Shown here piece after piece: positions 11,936 to 25,196 of a DNA stretch of 64,000 nt (positions are counted from its first letter, which is position 1; each line of letters opens with the position of its first letter). Position numbers and translations under genes: made by a program. The stretch comes from Callipepla californica brunnescens (lineage: Eukaryota; Chordata; Aves; Galliformes; Odontophoridae). The stretch covers positions 28,563,720 through 28,627,719 of the forward strand of contig JALIRH010000007.1 of assembly GCA_023055505.1 (NCBI GenBank), given 5' to 3'. The notes below the pieces were generated by a model. The model saw only the letters and a list, made by a program, of their open reading frames with translations, had not been told where the DNA came from and did no database searches.

Positions 11936-14900
11936 TCTACATCTGCCCCAGAAGATATGTCCACCTGAAAAGCTCATTTGCTTCAAAACCACAAATGTGT
12001 GTTACATGGTACATTCTTTATAATTCATTCTTCATATATTTACTTCAGACAGGCTCCTGGAAGGGAAAGGCTCTGTACCGCCCTTGTAAGTTATATTTGG
12101 AGCATATGCCTGAAGAGAATTCTTGCAGACTCTTGTTCACGTATCCCTTGGATAATAAGTATGCTTGAAATTCTAAATATAGGGTAACATGAACAGGGAA
12201 GAATTCATCCATGAGATAAGTTACAGATTTATGATGCACAGCTCATTAGGTTTTGTTATCTGATTCACCAAGATTTCAATGAAGACAGATTGCCAAACAG
12301 GAAAAAAGCAAAGAAAATCCAGTCAATTTATTTTGAAGGATCCATTCTTTCCACATGATACTGTGTTGGGGCAAGCCTGCTTTAAATCAAGGCAAATGCA
12401 ATTGGTTTATGGCATGGTATGGTCTGATGGTATTTAAAGGTCCTCATCAAACAGTATTTATTTCATCAGAGCAAGGGAAACAGAAACTTGTCCATAAATT
12501 GGAAGCCTCACCCATTAATCTAATGAGAGCTATTTGTTCTTTCTATTTCACTTTCATGCCCATTGGGGACAAGAAGAAGGCTTTTCCTTTTATCATCATT
12601 GTCCATACAGCTGCAGAATCCACGATGACTGCATTTTCTAAAAGTATCTCCCCAGGGACTGTAATTATTCATCTTTCAGTAGACACAAGATCTATAATAC
12701 ACAAGTGCTGCAGACAAGAACTAGTTTACAGGTTTATCTCATGACTGAAAGTATAATCCATCTTCACTGGCATGATTTAGGAGGTGCCATGTAAGAAAAG
12801 AAAGAAAATGGGTCAGACCCATTTCAACTTATATTCCATTGTTCAAATTGATCCTATTCTTTTAATTTCTCATTGATGAGAGTTAACACTTGAGTAAGCA
12901 GAAGAAATGGGTCCTATTTCCTGTATTCTGCACCACACCCTGTAGCCATTAGAATTGTGTTTGTACCAGTTTTGGATGCCCTGAGATATTTCTTCCCCAG
13001 AAGCAACTTGGTCTGTCATCACCTGTGCCAGCAGTAAGCAAAAGAAGGAAGCTCTGCTTCTAATGGAAATAGTGGCTTGAATTCTGATCACATTGACATC
13101 TCTGTGGGTTAAGAATGAAGCTATTAATAGAGAACTTGGCTGTATTCATGGGATTTTCCTAATGCTTAAATGATAGTGACAAGCCTATGAAGGGAGATTC
13201 CCAAATGTTTCCCCTAGTGAATAATAATTTAAGACACTTTCTGGTGTCTTATCTTCTGTCTTTTCCCAGCAAGTCAATTTATCTCTCACTACCACCACAG
13301 AATAGCCTTGCAGCAATTACTGTAACTCTTCTCCCAGGAATGTTCATCCTGAAGATGGGTCTTAATGTAGTGTAAGCTCCTTTGAGAAGACATGATGTTG
13401 ATATCTCCCCACACATTTCAGTTCAGAGGACCAGGCTGAGTTTTCAAACGAAAATCTGAATGAACATAGCTTCAAACTGAGACTTTCGATAACAATATGA
13501 TATGTCTGACTGTATTGCCTCCTAAGCAATTCTTTTTTCCCCTGCTTTTATCCCCACCTATTTCTGATTTCCATGTATGCTTACTACAACAGTCCTCATC
13601 ATAAACAACCCAAGAGTTTTTTCTCCCCACACCCTATAAAAACTGTTTTTTTCCTAGAGTATAAACATAAATTGTTTCTTTTTCATTTTGAGACATGAAA
13701 TGATATTCAATAATCCCAAAAGATGTGCATTTTTTTTTATATATACAGATCTTTCTAAAGTCTATTTTCTGAGGTCTTATGCCCAGACTTGCCTGCTTAG
13801 AGAAGAACTCAAGTACTATCCAGAAATTCTAATAAACATTGTTCAACATCAAGAGTACAGCATCTCTAACATCAGGTGCATTATAAAGCAGGCATCATTC
13901 CTAATGTCCTTTTCAACCCAAGCCACTCTGTAAAAGTGATTTGAATAACCAGAAGAGCCAGACAGGCAGGAGCAGATAAACTTTACCCTAGACACCTAGA
14001 TTCAAAGATCTACACTTCTGCTGGTGTGGTGGACAAGAATATATTGATACTGAAAGTAGTAGAAGTCGCAGAGCTCTCTGCCTTGCTTTTGGGATTAAAT
14101 CATCTCAATGGAGTCTCTGCAGGTTAAAGGAGACAAAAATGTTCCTAACATACTAGTACAAAATTGCAAAGAGCAAACTTACGTAAAGCACTTAAATATA
14201 GCCACTGCAATTTTATCTATCTGAAGCTGGAGTCTGTAAATACCCTGACGATATAATGAGATGGATGGAAAACTTAAACATGGCAGCTTTGAACTTGTAA
14301 ATCCAAATGTAAATGTTGCTCCTTGAGGATGTCTCTGATTTGGAGCCTTTCCCCTGATTAAAGACATTCCAGATAGACAGTGCAGATATATCAAACAACT
14401 AGACATTTTGTTGGCAGAATTATGCACGGATTTTAGCATGGGGTCACATTTAAAAATCAATCTCATAATGTGGCCAATATTTGAGGAAAATACTCTCATC
14501 TCTAATATACAGCTTGCTCAGACTAGACCATCTAAAATGAGCTAAGTTCAAAATAAATCTTATTTATTTTTCACTATTTCATATCAGTCGTTAAGTTGGT
14601 TGATTTATAGGATCATCTGTATCACTGTAGTGTCTAGAAGTACTTGCTCACTATAACCGCCTTCATTTTCCCAGCTCACGTGCACTATCATGCTATTGCT
14701 GTTTACAGAATCTATGAGGAAATAATAACAGTAAAAAAAAAAAAAATACAAATGAAGAAGAACATTTTCATGAGTCCCAGGCCTTGCAAGACAAGAAATT
14801 CATCACACAGGTAAATGAAAATGAGGGCCTATTCTACTCAGTCCATAGTCCTTAAGTGATGTAGTTCTCCCAGAGACACAACTCATTTCTTTATTCTAAA

Positions 14901-16299
14901 AGCCTTTCAGGTTTTCAGCTCACCTTCATTTCCATGCAATTACAGGATGGCAAATTGTGGCAGGAATTGATTTGTCTGGACTCATACATTGCTAGTTCTC
15001 TGTATCTGCCTCCCATGTTACTATAGTTTCTCCCTGACACCTACCCTTCTCTGACATTTTTCTAGGAGGCTGACCACTGTGCTTCAATTTATTACACTCT
15101 CCCCATGAAGATATCAATTGCCTCCTGGCAACAGGAACATTGTATGTCCTTGGGGGACAGGAGTATTCCAGAAAAATTTCTGAGTGAGATACAACACTTG
15201 CTGTTATATCTTTAGAAAGGAGAATATTTACCCTTTCTTACATCAAAATTATACAAAGGTAGAAATACCCCTTTCTATCAAAACTGTTGCTCAGAGAGAG
15301 GTGAAGAGCCAGCTGTAGAACAGACATGTGCAATAGATCTGGCCCAGCTTTTCGAAGCAAAAATGATCTGTTGAAGAGGAAAAGCATGCAGGACTGTGTC
15401 TCAGGTATTTTTCAGTTTTGTTGTGAAACCTGCTGGAAGCCCTGATGCAACCATGATCCCCTGACACCCAGGGCATGCTCCCTGGTTTCTACATAATGCT
15501 CTCTGCTTATGTGGTGGAAAATAGCAAACCCAGTCTTGACAGTGATTTTAAAGAGCTGATCTAGGCTACTTGGAACAGTATTAAAGGTCTAGGTACTCAC
15601 AGATAAAACACGCTCTTAATTCAAACCTACTAGTGACAAGACATTGCAATCATTGCAGTGCTGATTGTATGCATTTAGTTGACTGTAAGTTTCAAAAATC
15701 ATGTTTTTAAATACATATATCATAAAATCATTACAAACCAAAGACCTCAGTTGCTAGCAGCAAGACATAGAATGAGGAATTAATGTGCAAAAAGGAAATG
15801 GGGAAGTTCACTAACAAGCCAAAATAATGTGGTACTGCATCCAAAGATCTGGATGCAGTTCTGGTGTCACATGAGCTTAAATACAAAGAGTGAAAGCTGC
15901 CACAGAAAATCACCTGACAGATGTTAACTCATGAAGCCAGAAGCCTACCTGTGTCAATATTATAGATCCCACTCCTTCAGGATCACTTGCATGTGACAAA
16001 TACCTTGCAGCTGCCCCCATTTTCCCCTTATGGCCCTTGATATCTAGCAAGGACATCCCTAGGGAGCCTGGATCATTTTTGCAGTGTGCTGCTCAACTGC
16101 AGGCTCCTACAGTCCTGTACAGCTCACAAACTAGTTTGAAAAGAAATTCAGGTTGTTATAAGGAACAACAATGGGGAAGATGGCAAAAGGAAAGGTGAAG
16201 TAGAATAAAACCATTGGTTTTGGTTCAAGCTAGAATTCTTCATACTTAAAGTTTCTTTCCACTTTGTGTTTCTACTCCACCAATCAGGATGGGATCTGG
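11936..16299. other. Unique, rather AT-rich non-coding sequence
   Basis: No gene or dispersed repeat is recognised. There is an A14 tract at 14733-14746. A 129-codon frame (12355-12744) and a 106-codon frame (14179-14499, minus) have no signal peptide, domain or splice-like context that I can defend. Both fall within chance length. Confidence 0.6.
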
Positions 16300-16337
16300 G
16301 ATGATAAGGATGATAAGGATGATAAGGATGATAAGGA
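16300..16337 (+). repeat. 9-bp tandem repeat (GATGATAAG)n
   Basis: A GATGATAAG unit is repeated about four times with no mismatch. The minus-strand translation gives LIILII- or YHPYHP-like runs in two frames, which explains the low-complexity open frames seen there. The copies are identical, suggesting recent expansion or ongoing slippage. Confidence 0.9.
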
Positions 16338-18974
16338 GGCTGTAACAGTAGGTGGTAGCATGGAGGGAGCTTGTCCCAGCTGCCAGATGAGGTGAAATCC
16401 TCAGAAAAGATGCAAGAGGGAGATATTGCTCCTCCCCAGCACTTATGTGACATGGCCCAGAGCACAGCAAGGTAGCAAGACCCAGTGCAGACCAAGATAA
16501 GCCTAGGAAGAGAACGAGGCCGTGCAGAAAGAAGCTTTAGGAACAGTAGAAGAAAGGAGTCATCCTTAGGAATCTACAGAGGATCATAAGGAATGTATAG
16601 ATCCTGGGAAGCAACTGAAAGAATCCTGAACAGGAGAGCAAACAGGCACTCTTCCAGAAATCAAGAGTCAAGGAATGCCTTTGCCTTCAAACCTCTTCTT
16701 TAATCTGTCTAACCCATCAGTGTCTTGCTTTGTTTTGCTCCAGTTTATGGTTTAAGTTCTTGGTTTTAATTTAGTTGTACAAATTTGTGTAATAATGCAC
16801 AGCTTTGAACCTCAGAAACCTTTGCTTTCTTTTAACATACTCAAAGCAAAATGAGAAGTGAATCTTTATTTTAAAGTGTTAGACGACATGTTGGGCCAAC
16901 TTGATACAAATGATGGGACAAAAAATAAAGCCAAATCAAATGGACTTTGCAAGGCCATACATCAAAGAGCATGTGGCAACTGATGTGTAAGGCTTTTCAG
17001 TAGTCTGCCACTATGAGTTAACCAGGTAATCTACTAAATCTAGAAATACCATCCATTTCACAGGCTATTGGATCTGCTTTAAATGTCAGGTTAAATAAAA
17101 AATAAGATGGGATGAAACAAATAAGATGGGTTGAGGTGTTCCATTCATGTATTTTTGGAGTGATGCTGCGTACTGACAGAGCAGTAGAAAAATACGGGCA
17201 GGCCTTGGGCACCAAGTCAAAGGCTCTATGGCGAGTGGCACTGAGAAAATTATTACTTTAGACAAAATATGGGCTTTGATACCTTGCTGACCACCCATTT
17301 GTGGCTAAGTGAAAGGACATACATCACTGGAAAATATTAATAGTTCATCTTCAGGGAAAAACAGTGGAATATAGTCAGCATTAATCACATCCCTGACTCT
17401 ATCTCAGGAGCCAAGAAGAGGTCATTTTTTTTTCCATCGGGAACATCTTGGTACTTAAGGGAAAAAAAATGCATTCACACTTAAAGGTTTCTGTGGTGTA
17501 ACCATAGAGATGTGTTAATGTAATAATCACACACAGCCATGTAGGGGCTTGTGCTGTTTTGTGCAAAGGGAGTTAGCAAAGTCCAACCATTCTTCAGGCA
17601 AACACACCTTTTTGAAAGAGAAGATTGTCAAATCCATAAGTTTTCCAAAATCAGAGTTTCCATTTAATACTTATTATGCCTAATTCCTTTGAAAATGATT
17701 TTGCTTGTGGTCTAAATTCATTCCAGAGTACGCCACGCTGTGCAAACCAGTACATACAGCACATCTCTAGGGACCTGCTCCAGCAAAGCATCCATTCCAT
17801 CACTTCCACAGGGCTCTGACATTTTAAAGACTATGCTATGACACATGCAGCAATTTATCACTACTTTACCCCACTTTATCACTATGTGATATCACTGAAC
17901 ATTGTAACAAAGCTCTGTTCTCCGTGCATGTGCAGAGTATATTTCAGTGCACTAGTTTATGTTCTTTCAAGGACAATTTGTGTCCTTCTCTAATTTTGTC
18001 ATCAGGCGATAGTTGCTCAGCAAACTGTTTTGTTACAACTTCTGGATGGGATCAACATTCATTATTATAATCAGCTCCTTTGATAATTCTGTAGAGTACT
18101 GCTCTCAAGCACTGTTCGGAACCACAAACACAAATATTCTTAGTGTCCAGTAGCTTTATACAGTGGTGAGATATCTTAATTGGCAGCACCTTTGCTGATG
18201 TGTACACATGCGATAATAACATTATATTGAGCCATAAAACTGAGGGAGTAGGCCTAGCAAAACTCAGCATAATGTGCTGTTTCTGTGTTTGTAATGAGTA
18301 AGCCCACTTCTATGGGACACAATCCCCAGCACAGCAGAGACACATCTGGTAGTTAACAGCCACACCACAAATTATTTCTTAACTCTCCCAAACAAAGCAG
18401 CAGCTGATCCAATCTAGTGCTGGAGACTGCTCTGCATGGAGCAGGTTGCTCTAGGTGGCCCCAAGCAAGCAGCAGAAAAAGCAATCTTTTTGGTCTTGAA
18501 ATAAAGTGAACTGAGATTATTGGGGTGGGGAAACTGCAAAAAATTTAAGGGAAAAATGACTGAAACGTTTCCCACTCCTTTTTGTCTCCTTTCATCTTAA
18601 AAGCATAGATCATTTCAGCTCTCTGACAAGTTCAAAATCATTATTTCCATAAGAAGTGAGATTATAATAATCATGGGTCTGTGCATGAAAAAGTGCTGTG
18701 CTACCTTTAGTTGGTTTCCATTCAATTTATCCACACAATTCCTGTGAGTTCAAGATTGCCTCTATACACAGAGAACAGAAGCAATGTGTTAACTTGTTTT
18801 TCTGTTTCTTATGTAAATTGTTGGTTGTTTCTTTCCCAAGCTGTGGCTCCACAAATTATATATTGTTCTAAATTGGAGAAGAACAGATTTGAGGGGTGAA
18901 CTACTCAGTGAATAAGGAACTGGTTGGAATGGCATAGACATGAGTATTGTGGTGAATTGCACTATGTTTTGGTA
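16338..18974. other. Unique non-coding sequence
   Basis: No gene or known repeat is recognised. The only local repetition noticed is AATAAGATGGG at 17101-17111 and again at 17120-17130. Confidence 0.6.
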
Positions 18975-19867
18975 CAGGCTGGTGACAAGCAGTGTCCCCC
19001 AGGGGTTTTTCTTGGGACTGGTGCTTTTTAACATCTTCATCAATGGCACTGATGATGGGCTTGAGTGAACCCTCATCAAGTTTGCTGATGACACAAAGCT
19101 GAGTGGCGCAATAAACACATTAGAAGGAAGAGATGCCATCCAGGGAGATCTCAACAAACTTGAGATCTCTGTGTGAATCTAATGAGGTTCAACATAGCAA
19201 AGTGCAAAGTTTTGCATTTGGATCAGAGTAATCCCAGATATGTATACAGACTGGGAGAAGAACTGGTTGTGAGTAGCCCTGCAGAGAAGGATCTTGGGGG
19301 TCCTGGTGGATGAAAAGTGAACATGAGCCAGAAGTGTGCTCTCACAGCTTGGAAGGCCAATGGTATTCTGGGCTCCATCAGAAGAGGGGTGGCCAGCAGG
19401 AACAGGGAGGGACATGAAAATGATAAGATGGCTGGACCACCTCCCCGATGAGGACAGGCTGAGGGAGTTACGTTTGTTCAGCCTGGAGAAGAGAAGGCTG
19501 ATAGGAGACTTCATTGTAGCCTTCCAATATTTAAAGGGGGATTATAAATATGAGGGGAATCAACTTTTTACAAAGACAGTGACAGGACAAGGGAGAAGGG
19601 TTTTTTAAGCTCAAGGAGGGAAGGTTTAGATTGAATGTCAGGGAGAAGTTTTTTAGTGGTGACACACTGGAACAGGTTGCCCAGAGAGGCTGTGGATGCC
19701 CCATCCCTGGCAGTGTTCAAGACTAGGCTGGTGGCCCTGCCTGAAGCAAGAAGGTTGAAACTCAAAGATCACTAGAGTCCCCTCCAACCCAAACCATTCT
19801 ATGATTCTATGACTCTATGATACTATGATACTATGATTCTATGATACTATGATTCTATGATTCTATG
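18975..19867 (+). mobile_element. CR1 LINE, 5'-truncated, with RT fragment and 3' tail
   Basis: This is the largest retrotransposon copy in the window. It enters in the reverse-transcriptase domain: at 19021-19110 the frame reads VLFNIFING, then a TGA stop at 19066-19068, then [17 protein letters not shown] (19081-19092) is the catalytic motif of non-LTR reverse transcriptases. Downstream come the standard CR1 blocks: the TGCAAAGT region, GACAGGCTGAGGGAGTTACG, GGTTGCCCAGAGAGGCTGTG, the TCCCCTCCAACCC core and the 8-bp tail. About 130 bp that normally lie between the CAGGGAGG and ACATGAAAATGAT blocks are missing at about 19406. Several stops and indels make it dead. The 5' truncation is the usual result of incomplete reverse transcription. 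The exact left edge is uncertain by a few tens of bases. Confidence 0.93.
19796..19867 (+). repeat. CR1 3'-terminal 8-bp tandem tail, nine units
   Basis: Nine consecutive 8-bp units close the CR1 copy. Five are ATTCTATG, three are ATACTATG and one is ACTCTATG. The CR1 copies I know generally end in only two to four units, so this tail has probably grown after insertion. The mixed order of variants suggests duplication of longer blocks as well as single-unit slippage. Confidence 0.92.
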
Positions 19868-22800
19868 TCTGGGTATCTGCACTTCAACAAAGAAATTTCT
19901 CCAAAATTTATTCTCATTAAGGTGTTTGGACTCTGAAAAAATGAAGAGCAGAGAATTTGCTTCAAATGCAGGCATACTCGGGAATTTCATTTAGACGTGT
20001 TATTTCAAAAGAACTGTTTGACAAAGGACTGTATGGAGAGTGCTGAACAAAGGCGATTTGTTAAAATAACATGGCAGCCTGATAGAAAACACCACTCTCA
20101 GCACCAGTCAAGTGTGCGTCCGTCACAGCCAACAGCTTGTGTCAGTCCCGGAGAGTGACAAGTCAAGTGCTTTGGGGCAGGTGGAACCGCCCAGCCCAGT
20201 CACCATGCCCCGAGCACCAGCTGGGACACTCCAGCTGGACTCAGGCTGCTGGAGCCCTGGGGTGAGCAGCAGTTGGAGGCACAAGACTGGTAAAGTGCCC
20301 CTGGGGATTCAGGTCACAAGTCAATGCAAATCAGCCACCCAGTCGCTCCTTCCTGATGGTGGTGTTGTATATTTCAATAGAGACATTCCCTGAGGACGTG
20401 GATCCACCATCATTGCTTAGCCCCGTAACTTCAGACAACAGTGACCTAGACTAATATGAGGAACCAGTTTGTTTATCACTTGACATCTGAAGTGGATGAC
20501 ATTGGATAAGAACAGAGTTATTGGTCCTTGAATAACTTGTGCTGTTCCTTTCCTTGACAACATTGATCATGACAACAAAGTAAGTGATATCAAGTAAGGG
20601 TAACTGCTCTGCAACTCCAGTGATTTTCATAAAATAAAACAAACAAAAACTTTAGTTGAAAAGGGTGACGTGGGAAAGATGTGAATTTCCTTCTTTCTCT
20701 TAGTTGGAGTCATGTCTAATTCAAAGTACAGGAATACAAGTATCTTCAGTCTGTAAGGAATTTGTTGTGGTTAACAGGAAAATAGAATGGAATGACTGAC
20801 TGTGCCAGTGATTCTTTTTCTATTATAAAATATGGGTAAAATGACTGTAAAAGATTAGTGACTTGTACAGGAGATATGTGAAATTTTTGTTCCTTTTCTA
20901 AGCTACTGTCCCTGTAATAATATAAGCAATTGAGCAAAGACTGCAGCCTCCCTCACAATCCCTCTTCAAGGCACTTAGGAAGGATGAGAACTCATTCTGT
21001 CTCATTTGCAGGCAAACTTTGCCATTCTGAAATTTCCTATCCCGGAAAATCAGATTTATGAGATAAAACATCCACAGGGGCAACACCAGTCTGATGGAAG
21101 AAGGGGGGAGTGAAGGCTGATGAGGTTAATTATGTGTCCACTCTGTTAACTGTGTTTAAACTGAGGTCTGTGAATAGTGGAATGTCCTCACCAGGTCTCC
21201 CTGGTCTCTCTCCCTGTAGAAAGAAATCGGAAGGGAATGAAGAAGAGAAATTCAAAGAAAAAACAATGCAGAACAAGGCAGAGAAAGAAAGTACAGGAAG
21301 AGAAGAGAGGAAGAGAAAATGCTGTACAAAAAGCAGGCAATGAGTGGCCTTTGTATCAGGGATTAGTCAGAACTGGTTTGTTCTGCTCTTCTCAGCTGCG
21401 TAGTGTGCGTGTTCAACATGTTAAAAAAATAAGACATTTCTTTATTTTAGGAGGGTTTCTCAAGTTCAAAACACCTTTAAAATGCATTAGCAATCCTTTA
21501 ACACTGAACAGAGAGGAAAGGCCAAGTACAGTTCTTCCCCCCCAATATGCCCAGTAGTCAGTGCCTTACTCTGCCCCAAAAATACATGGCAAGAAAGTCA
21601 TTCTAATCTCTATGGACCATTGACTTCAATGGGCTTTGGTCTGCTTGAGCCATTCTCCTTTGTGTTCTAAAGAAACCAAGAGAAAGTGCGTGGAGATCAG
21701 AAGCAGTCAAACGTCTTTATGTGTAAAATAACTTGAAAGGCTGGGCTTAACCCAGTAAAAGGGAGAGAAAATTCACAGTCCACCTACTCTACGCAGCCAT
21801 AGATTTATAATTGTGTCATTTCTGATAAAACTAGAAGAAAAAAAGTGTTAGAATTACATAGAAAAAGGGGAGGGGCAGTGTGACAAGTCTGAACTAGAAG
21901 CCTGAAAGAATGATTTTAGGACTATATCTGTCCCTACTGATTTCCTTATATGATTTGACAGCATGTGGCATTATCTTACTTTAATTTTCTCCAAAGGAAA
22001 AATACAGCACTGTATTAACATTAATTTAATCAGATGAGCCAAATACATTCGTATGCACAACGTATCTGCATCTATCTCAGAAAAGTTCTACCCCAACTCA
22101 GACGAGCTGGAAGAGAAATTCTTGCAGTGGAGCCCTTTCAGTTTAATCCCTTAATCTTCTCAACATCCTCAAACAGTAGGGCTTCTCTCTCAAACTCAGC
22201 TGGAAAGTAACATCTGCACTGTTGAAAGAGAAGAAGCAGCAGACAGCAATCCACTGAGGTCTTGGCTCCCTCTTTCCCTCTCAGTAGTTTTCTCTTGAAG
22301 ATGCCTGCTAAGGATAGTTTCTGTCTAATGGCCATGACACAGACCAGGCAAAAGCCAGGGGCAGAAATATTTTCTGTGCTTCAGCAGTTATGTCTCGCCA
22401 TCCTCATGTGACAAAGGCAGGGGAACTTTAAATGCAGCCAACACCACAGAGGTGCATTAACCCGTAAATGTTGCTATGCCCTGAAAGCTATTAGCTTTTC
22501 TCCCTTCAGTCATCACTTTTTCTTATTCCCATTTAGCATTCTGACAGCTTAAACCACTGTAATGTTCCTCTCCAGGACTTTTTCTGACTTTAGTCCCAGG
22601 CATTACTTTGGGCTGCAGTGCATCCTCTAGTTTGGGGTTTGATTAATCAGTAACAGAGTAGATGAGGGGATGCATCCAAAATGCTAGATCCCAATCTCAA
22701 TGGTCTGCTTAGCCCAGCCTTAAAAAATAAGGTGAGAAGTAAAGCATGGAGCTCATAGCCTGTCTAAATTTTTTGCAGTCTAGTGTAAAGGAAAAAGTCT

Positions 22801-25157
22801 TCCCTCCCTAATTATAATTAGACAGAGAACAAGCATTAAGTATAGAATTCCTATGGATTAATGTGCTCTAAATCCCAAATCACCATAATCTTGAATGACA
22901 GAAGGTTCACAAATGTCACTGACTTCAATCTGGTATCCCTTTCGATATCTATCTTGTTTCAATTCTGTTCCTTTTCCCCCTTTTTCAGTTCTCATAATGC
23001 TGCTGTAAAGTGCCCATTGCAGAAAGGAAAGGTGACTGTAACTAGCTTTATGCTGTTAGGCTGGCCTGTTTCTGAAATGGCACCCACTGCCAATTAAGGC
23101 AAACTTTTTACCAATCTCCAAGAAAATATTCACAGGAATTTTCCACGCTTCCTCCTTTAATGACCCTCCAACTTTATAACTGTAATCACTTCCTCTAGAG
23201 AACAGAGCCTGACCCATGTAATACCTAGAGTAAAAGCTGCTTTTTTGGAAGAAATATGAGATTATGTGCTAAAATCAGGCACATGCTGAAAAGAACAGGT
23301 GCTGCAGTGATAAAAACATGTGGTTTTGGTCTCTGGCACTTGCATTCTTCCGTACAAACCGTGTAACTTACCATAGGATACACGGTATGTACTGTGACAT
23401 CTAGCGAGGACTTAACATTCTGAACGCTGTAGCTTAGCTTTCTGAGGTCAGAATTGGCGACTGGTTTCATGGTTGAAGTACAATTGACTCACGGGCCAAA
23501 AATTTCCTTCAGTCTTGGCTGGAAAGCTTCTAGCTCCTCACCAAATGAGATACAGGCTGGAACCAGTGAGCCACACAACTGTGCCACTTCAAAAAAATGC
23601 CCAAGGGAGACATCAAGATAGCATTGCAATGGTAGTCTAGAAGTTTATTCAGTGGACAAGGGACCTATGCTTAGAAGAAACCTTGGAGCCCTGTGAGCCT
23701 CCAGAGGGCACAGTACCTGTGGGTATTCTCCTCATTCAAGTCATGCAAAAATCTTCTCCAGGGAACAGATCCCATTGTGTGTTGCGTGTGCCCAAAAAAG
23801 TCCACAGCCTTGAGGTAAACTTTCTTATCTCTCTTCCAGTTGAATCCGTTATTCAAAGGGCATCAGAGTATCCCAGATCAGATATTATTAAAATATGCAA
23901 GCAGCCACTCAAAGATAGGTAGTTATTTCAGTGGGGAAATGTCAGGTTGAGCAGGTGAAACAGATAAACTAGGACGACTGGTAAGCACTGTTTCCTCTCT
24001 CTCCTGGAAAGGTAGGTCCATTTCTCTAATCCCTGTACGGCTTTCAGTGTCTTCTGAAGTCAAATCAACTCTACCAAAGTCTGGCATTTAGTCAGTTTCC
24101 CTGACAAACAGGCTTCCTCCTTCTCTTGGGTGCTTCCCAGTCTGCTTCCTGCTTTGTCTGCTTCCCCTTTAGCCTGCTGCCTGCCCCAGCAGCTCGTTTC
24201 AGAAGGTTGTAACAAAATGTACAATATACAGTAGTGGGCAGCAAACAAATTAAACAGGAATGCTTGTGTTGCAAGATCAGATTATGTGTTTTATGTCTGG
24301 TTTTATGTCCGCGGTGGTTTTAGGGCGGTTCTTTAGAAAGCCAGTTAATGCAACAGTTCATGAGAAAAGCAGCACAATTAGTGAAGGCTCCAGGAAGCAT
24401 GCAAGGCAGCAAAATCGATCCTTGAAAAACTTGGCCTTAGCCTGCAATGACATAGTTTATGGTCATGATGCTTTCTGACCTGTCAGCATCATGGTAGTGT
24501 ATAACAAAGGCTGCTGCCCTTCCTCCCTGGAGCTGCACTGGGAACTGAAAAAGGAAAGGGGCAAAGGGCTCTGTATAGCCTCCTCAGCCATCCAAGTGCA
24601 AAATGCAACACCCTGCATGGCAAAGACAAATTTGTAAAACAACAGATCAGCTCTGTTGTCACAGCAGCCCAGCAAGAGTCCCCATGCTAATGCATCCAGA
24701 AGGTCAGAGAACTTCCTTCACTGTATCTCAACAAGAAGGCTCTGTGGTGAACTCTGATTTGTGATCAGCATATTTTCATCTGTGTCCTGACCCGTATCCT
24801 GAGTCCTTGTTCCTGGCACGAGGGTAGATGGATTAGAGGCCACTTTTCTATATTGCTGGAAGCTGGGGGAAAGGCTGGCTGGGGAGAGGTGAAGGGATTG
24901 CAAAAATATATGCTTGAAAAACAGATACCTTTGTCTGGAAAATCCTAAAATGCTGCTGTATAACCTGATGATGCTAGTGCCATGCCATCACTGCCTTTAA
25001 GAGCTCTGTTCTGCTTAGGGCTTTAGTGGAATGTCAGTCAGGGAGTGTTTTAAGCTCATGCATATCTTGCATGCAGTTCTCTTTATCCCATTGCTTTGAA
25101 TTCCAGATTCAGTTCTTGAAGGTTGAGGACAGAAAAGAAAGAGTTGTGAGAATTATA
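19868..25157. other. Unique non-coding sequence
   Basis: No gene or dispersed repeat is recognised. The stretch 21235-21330 is strongly purine-rich and gives Lys/Glu-rich translations in two overlapping frames, which is a composition effect. 20110-20390 is G+C-richer but has no recognisable product. 21700-22080 is AT-rich unique DNA. Confidence 0.6.
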
Positions 25158-25196
25158 TTTCCCTTTCCCTTTCCCTTTCCCTTTCCCTTTTCCTTT
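25158..25196 (+). repeat. (TTTCCC)n hexanucleotide array, minus-strand G-quadruplex motif
   Basis: Five CCC blocks are separated by TTT, followed by a decayed TTTTCC end. On the minus strand this reads (GGGAAA)5, which meets the standard quadruplex rule of four or more G3 runs with loops of seven or fewer. The C-rich strand could form an i-motif. It is not telomeric TTAGGG. Confidence 0.9.

Noticed and set aside
18789..19157. 122-codon minus frame
   Set aside because: Antisense shadow of the CR1 reverse-transcriptase fragment.
19336..19608. 90-codon plus frame with [16 protein letters not shown]
   Set aside because: It is the translated 3' part of the CR1 copy, not a host gene.
21110..21557. 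Lys/Glu-rich plus frames
   Set aside because: Produced by a purine-rich stretch in two frames at once. No domain.
25158..25196. Interstitial telomere repeat
   Set aside because: The unit is TTTCCC, not TTAGGG/CCCTAA.
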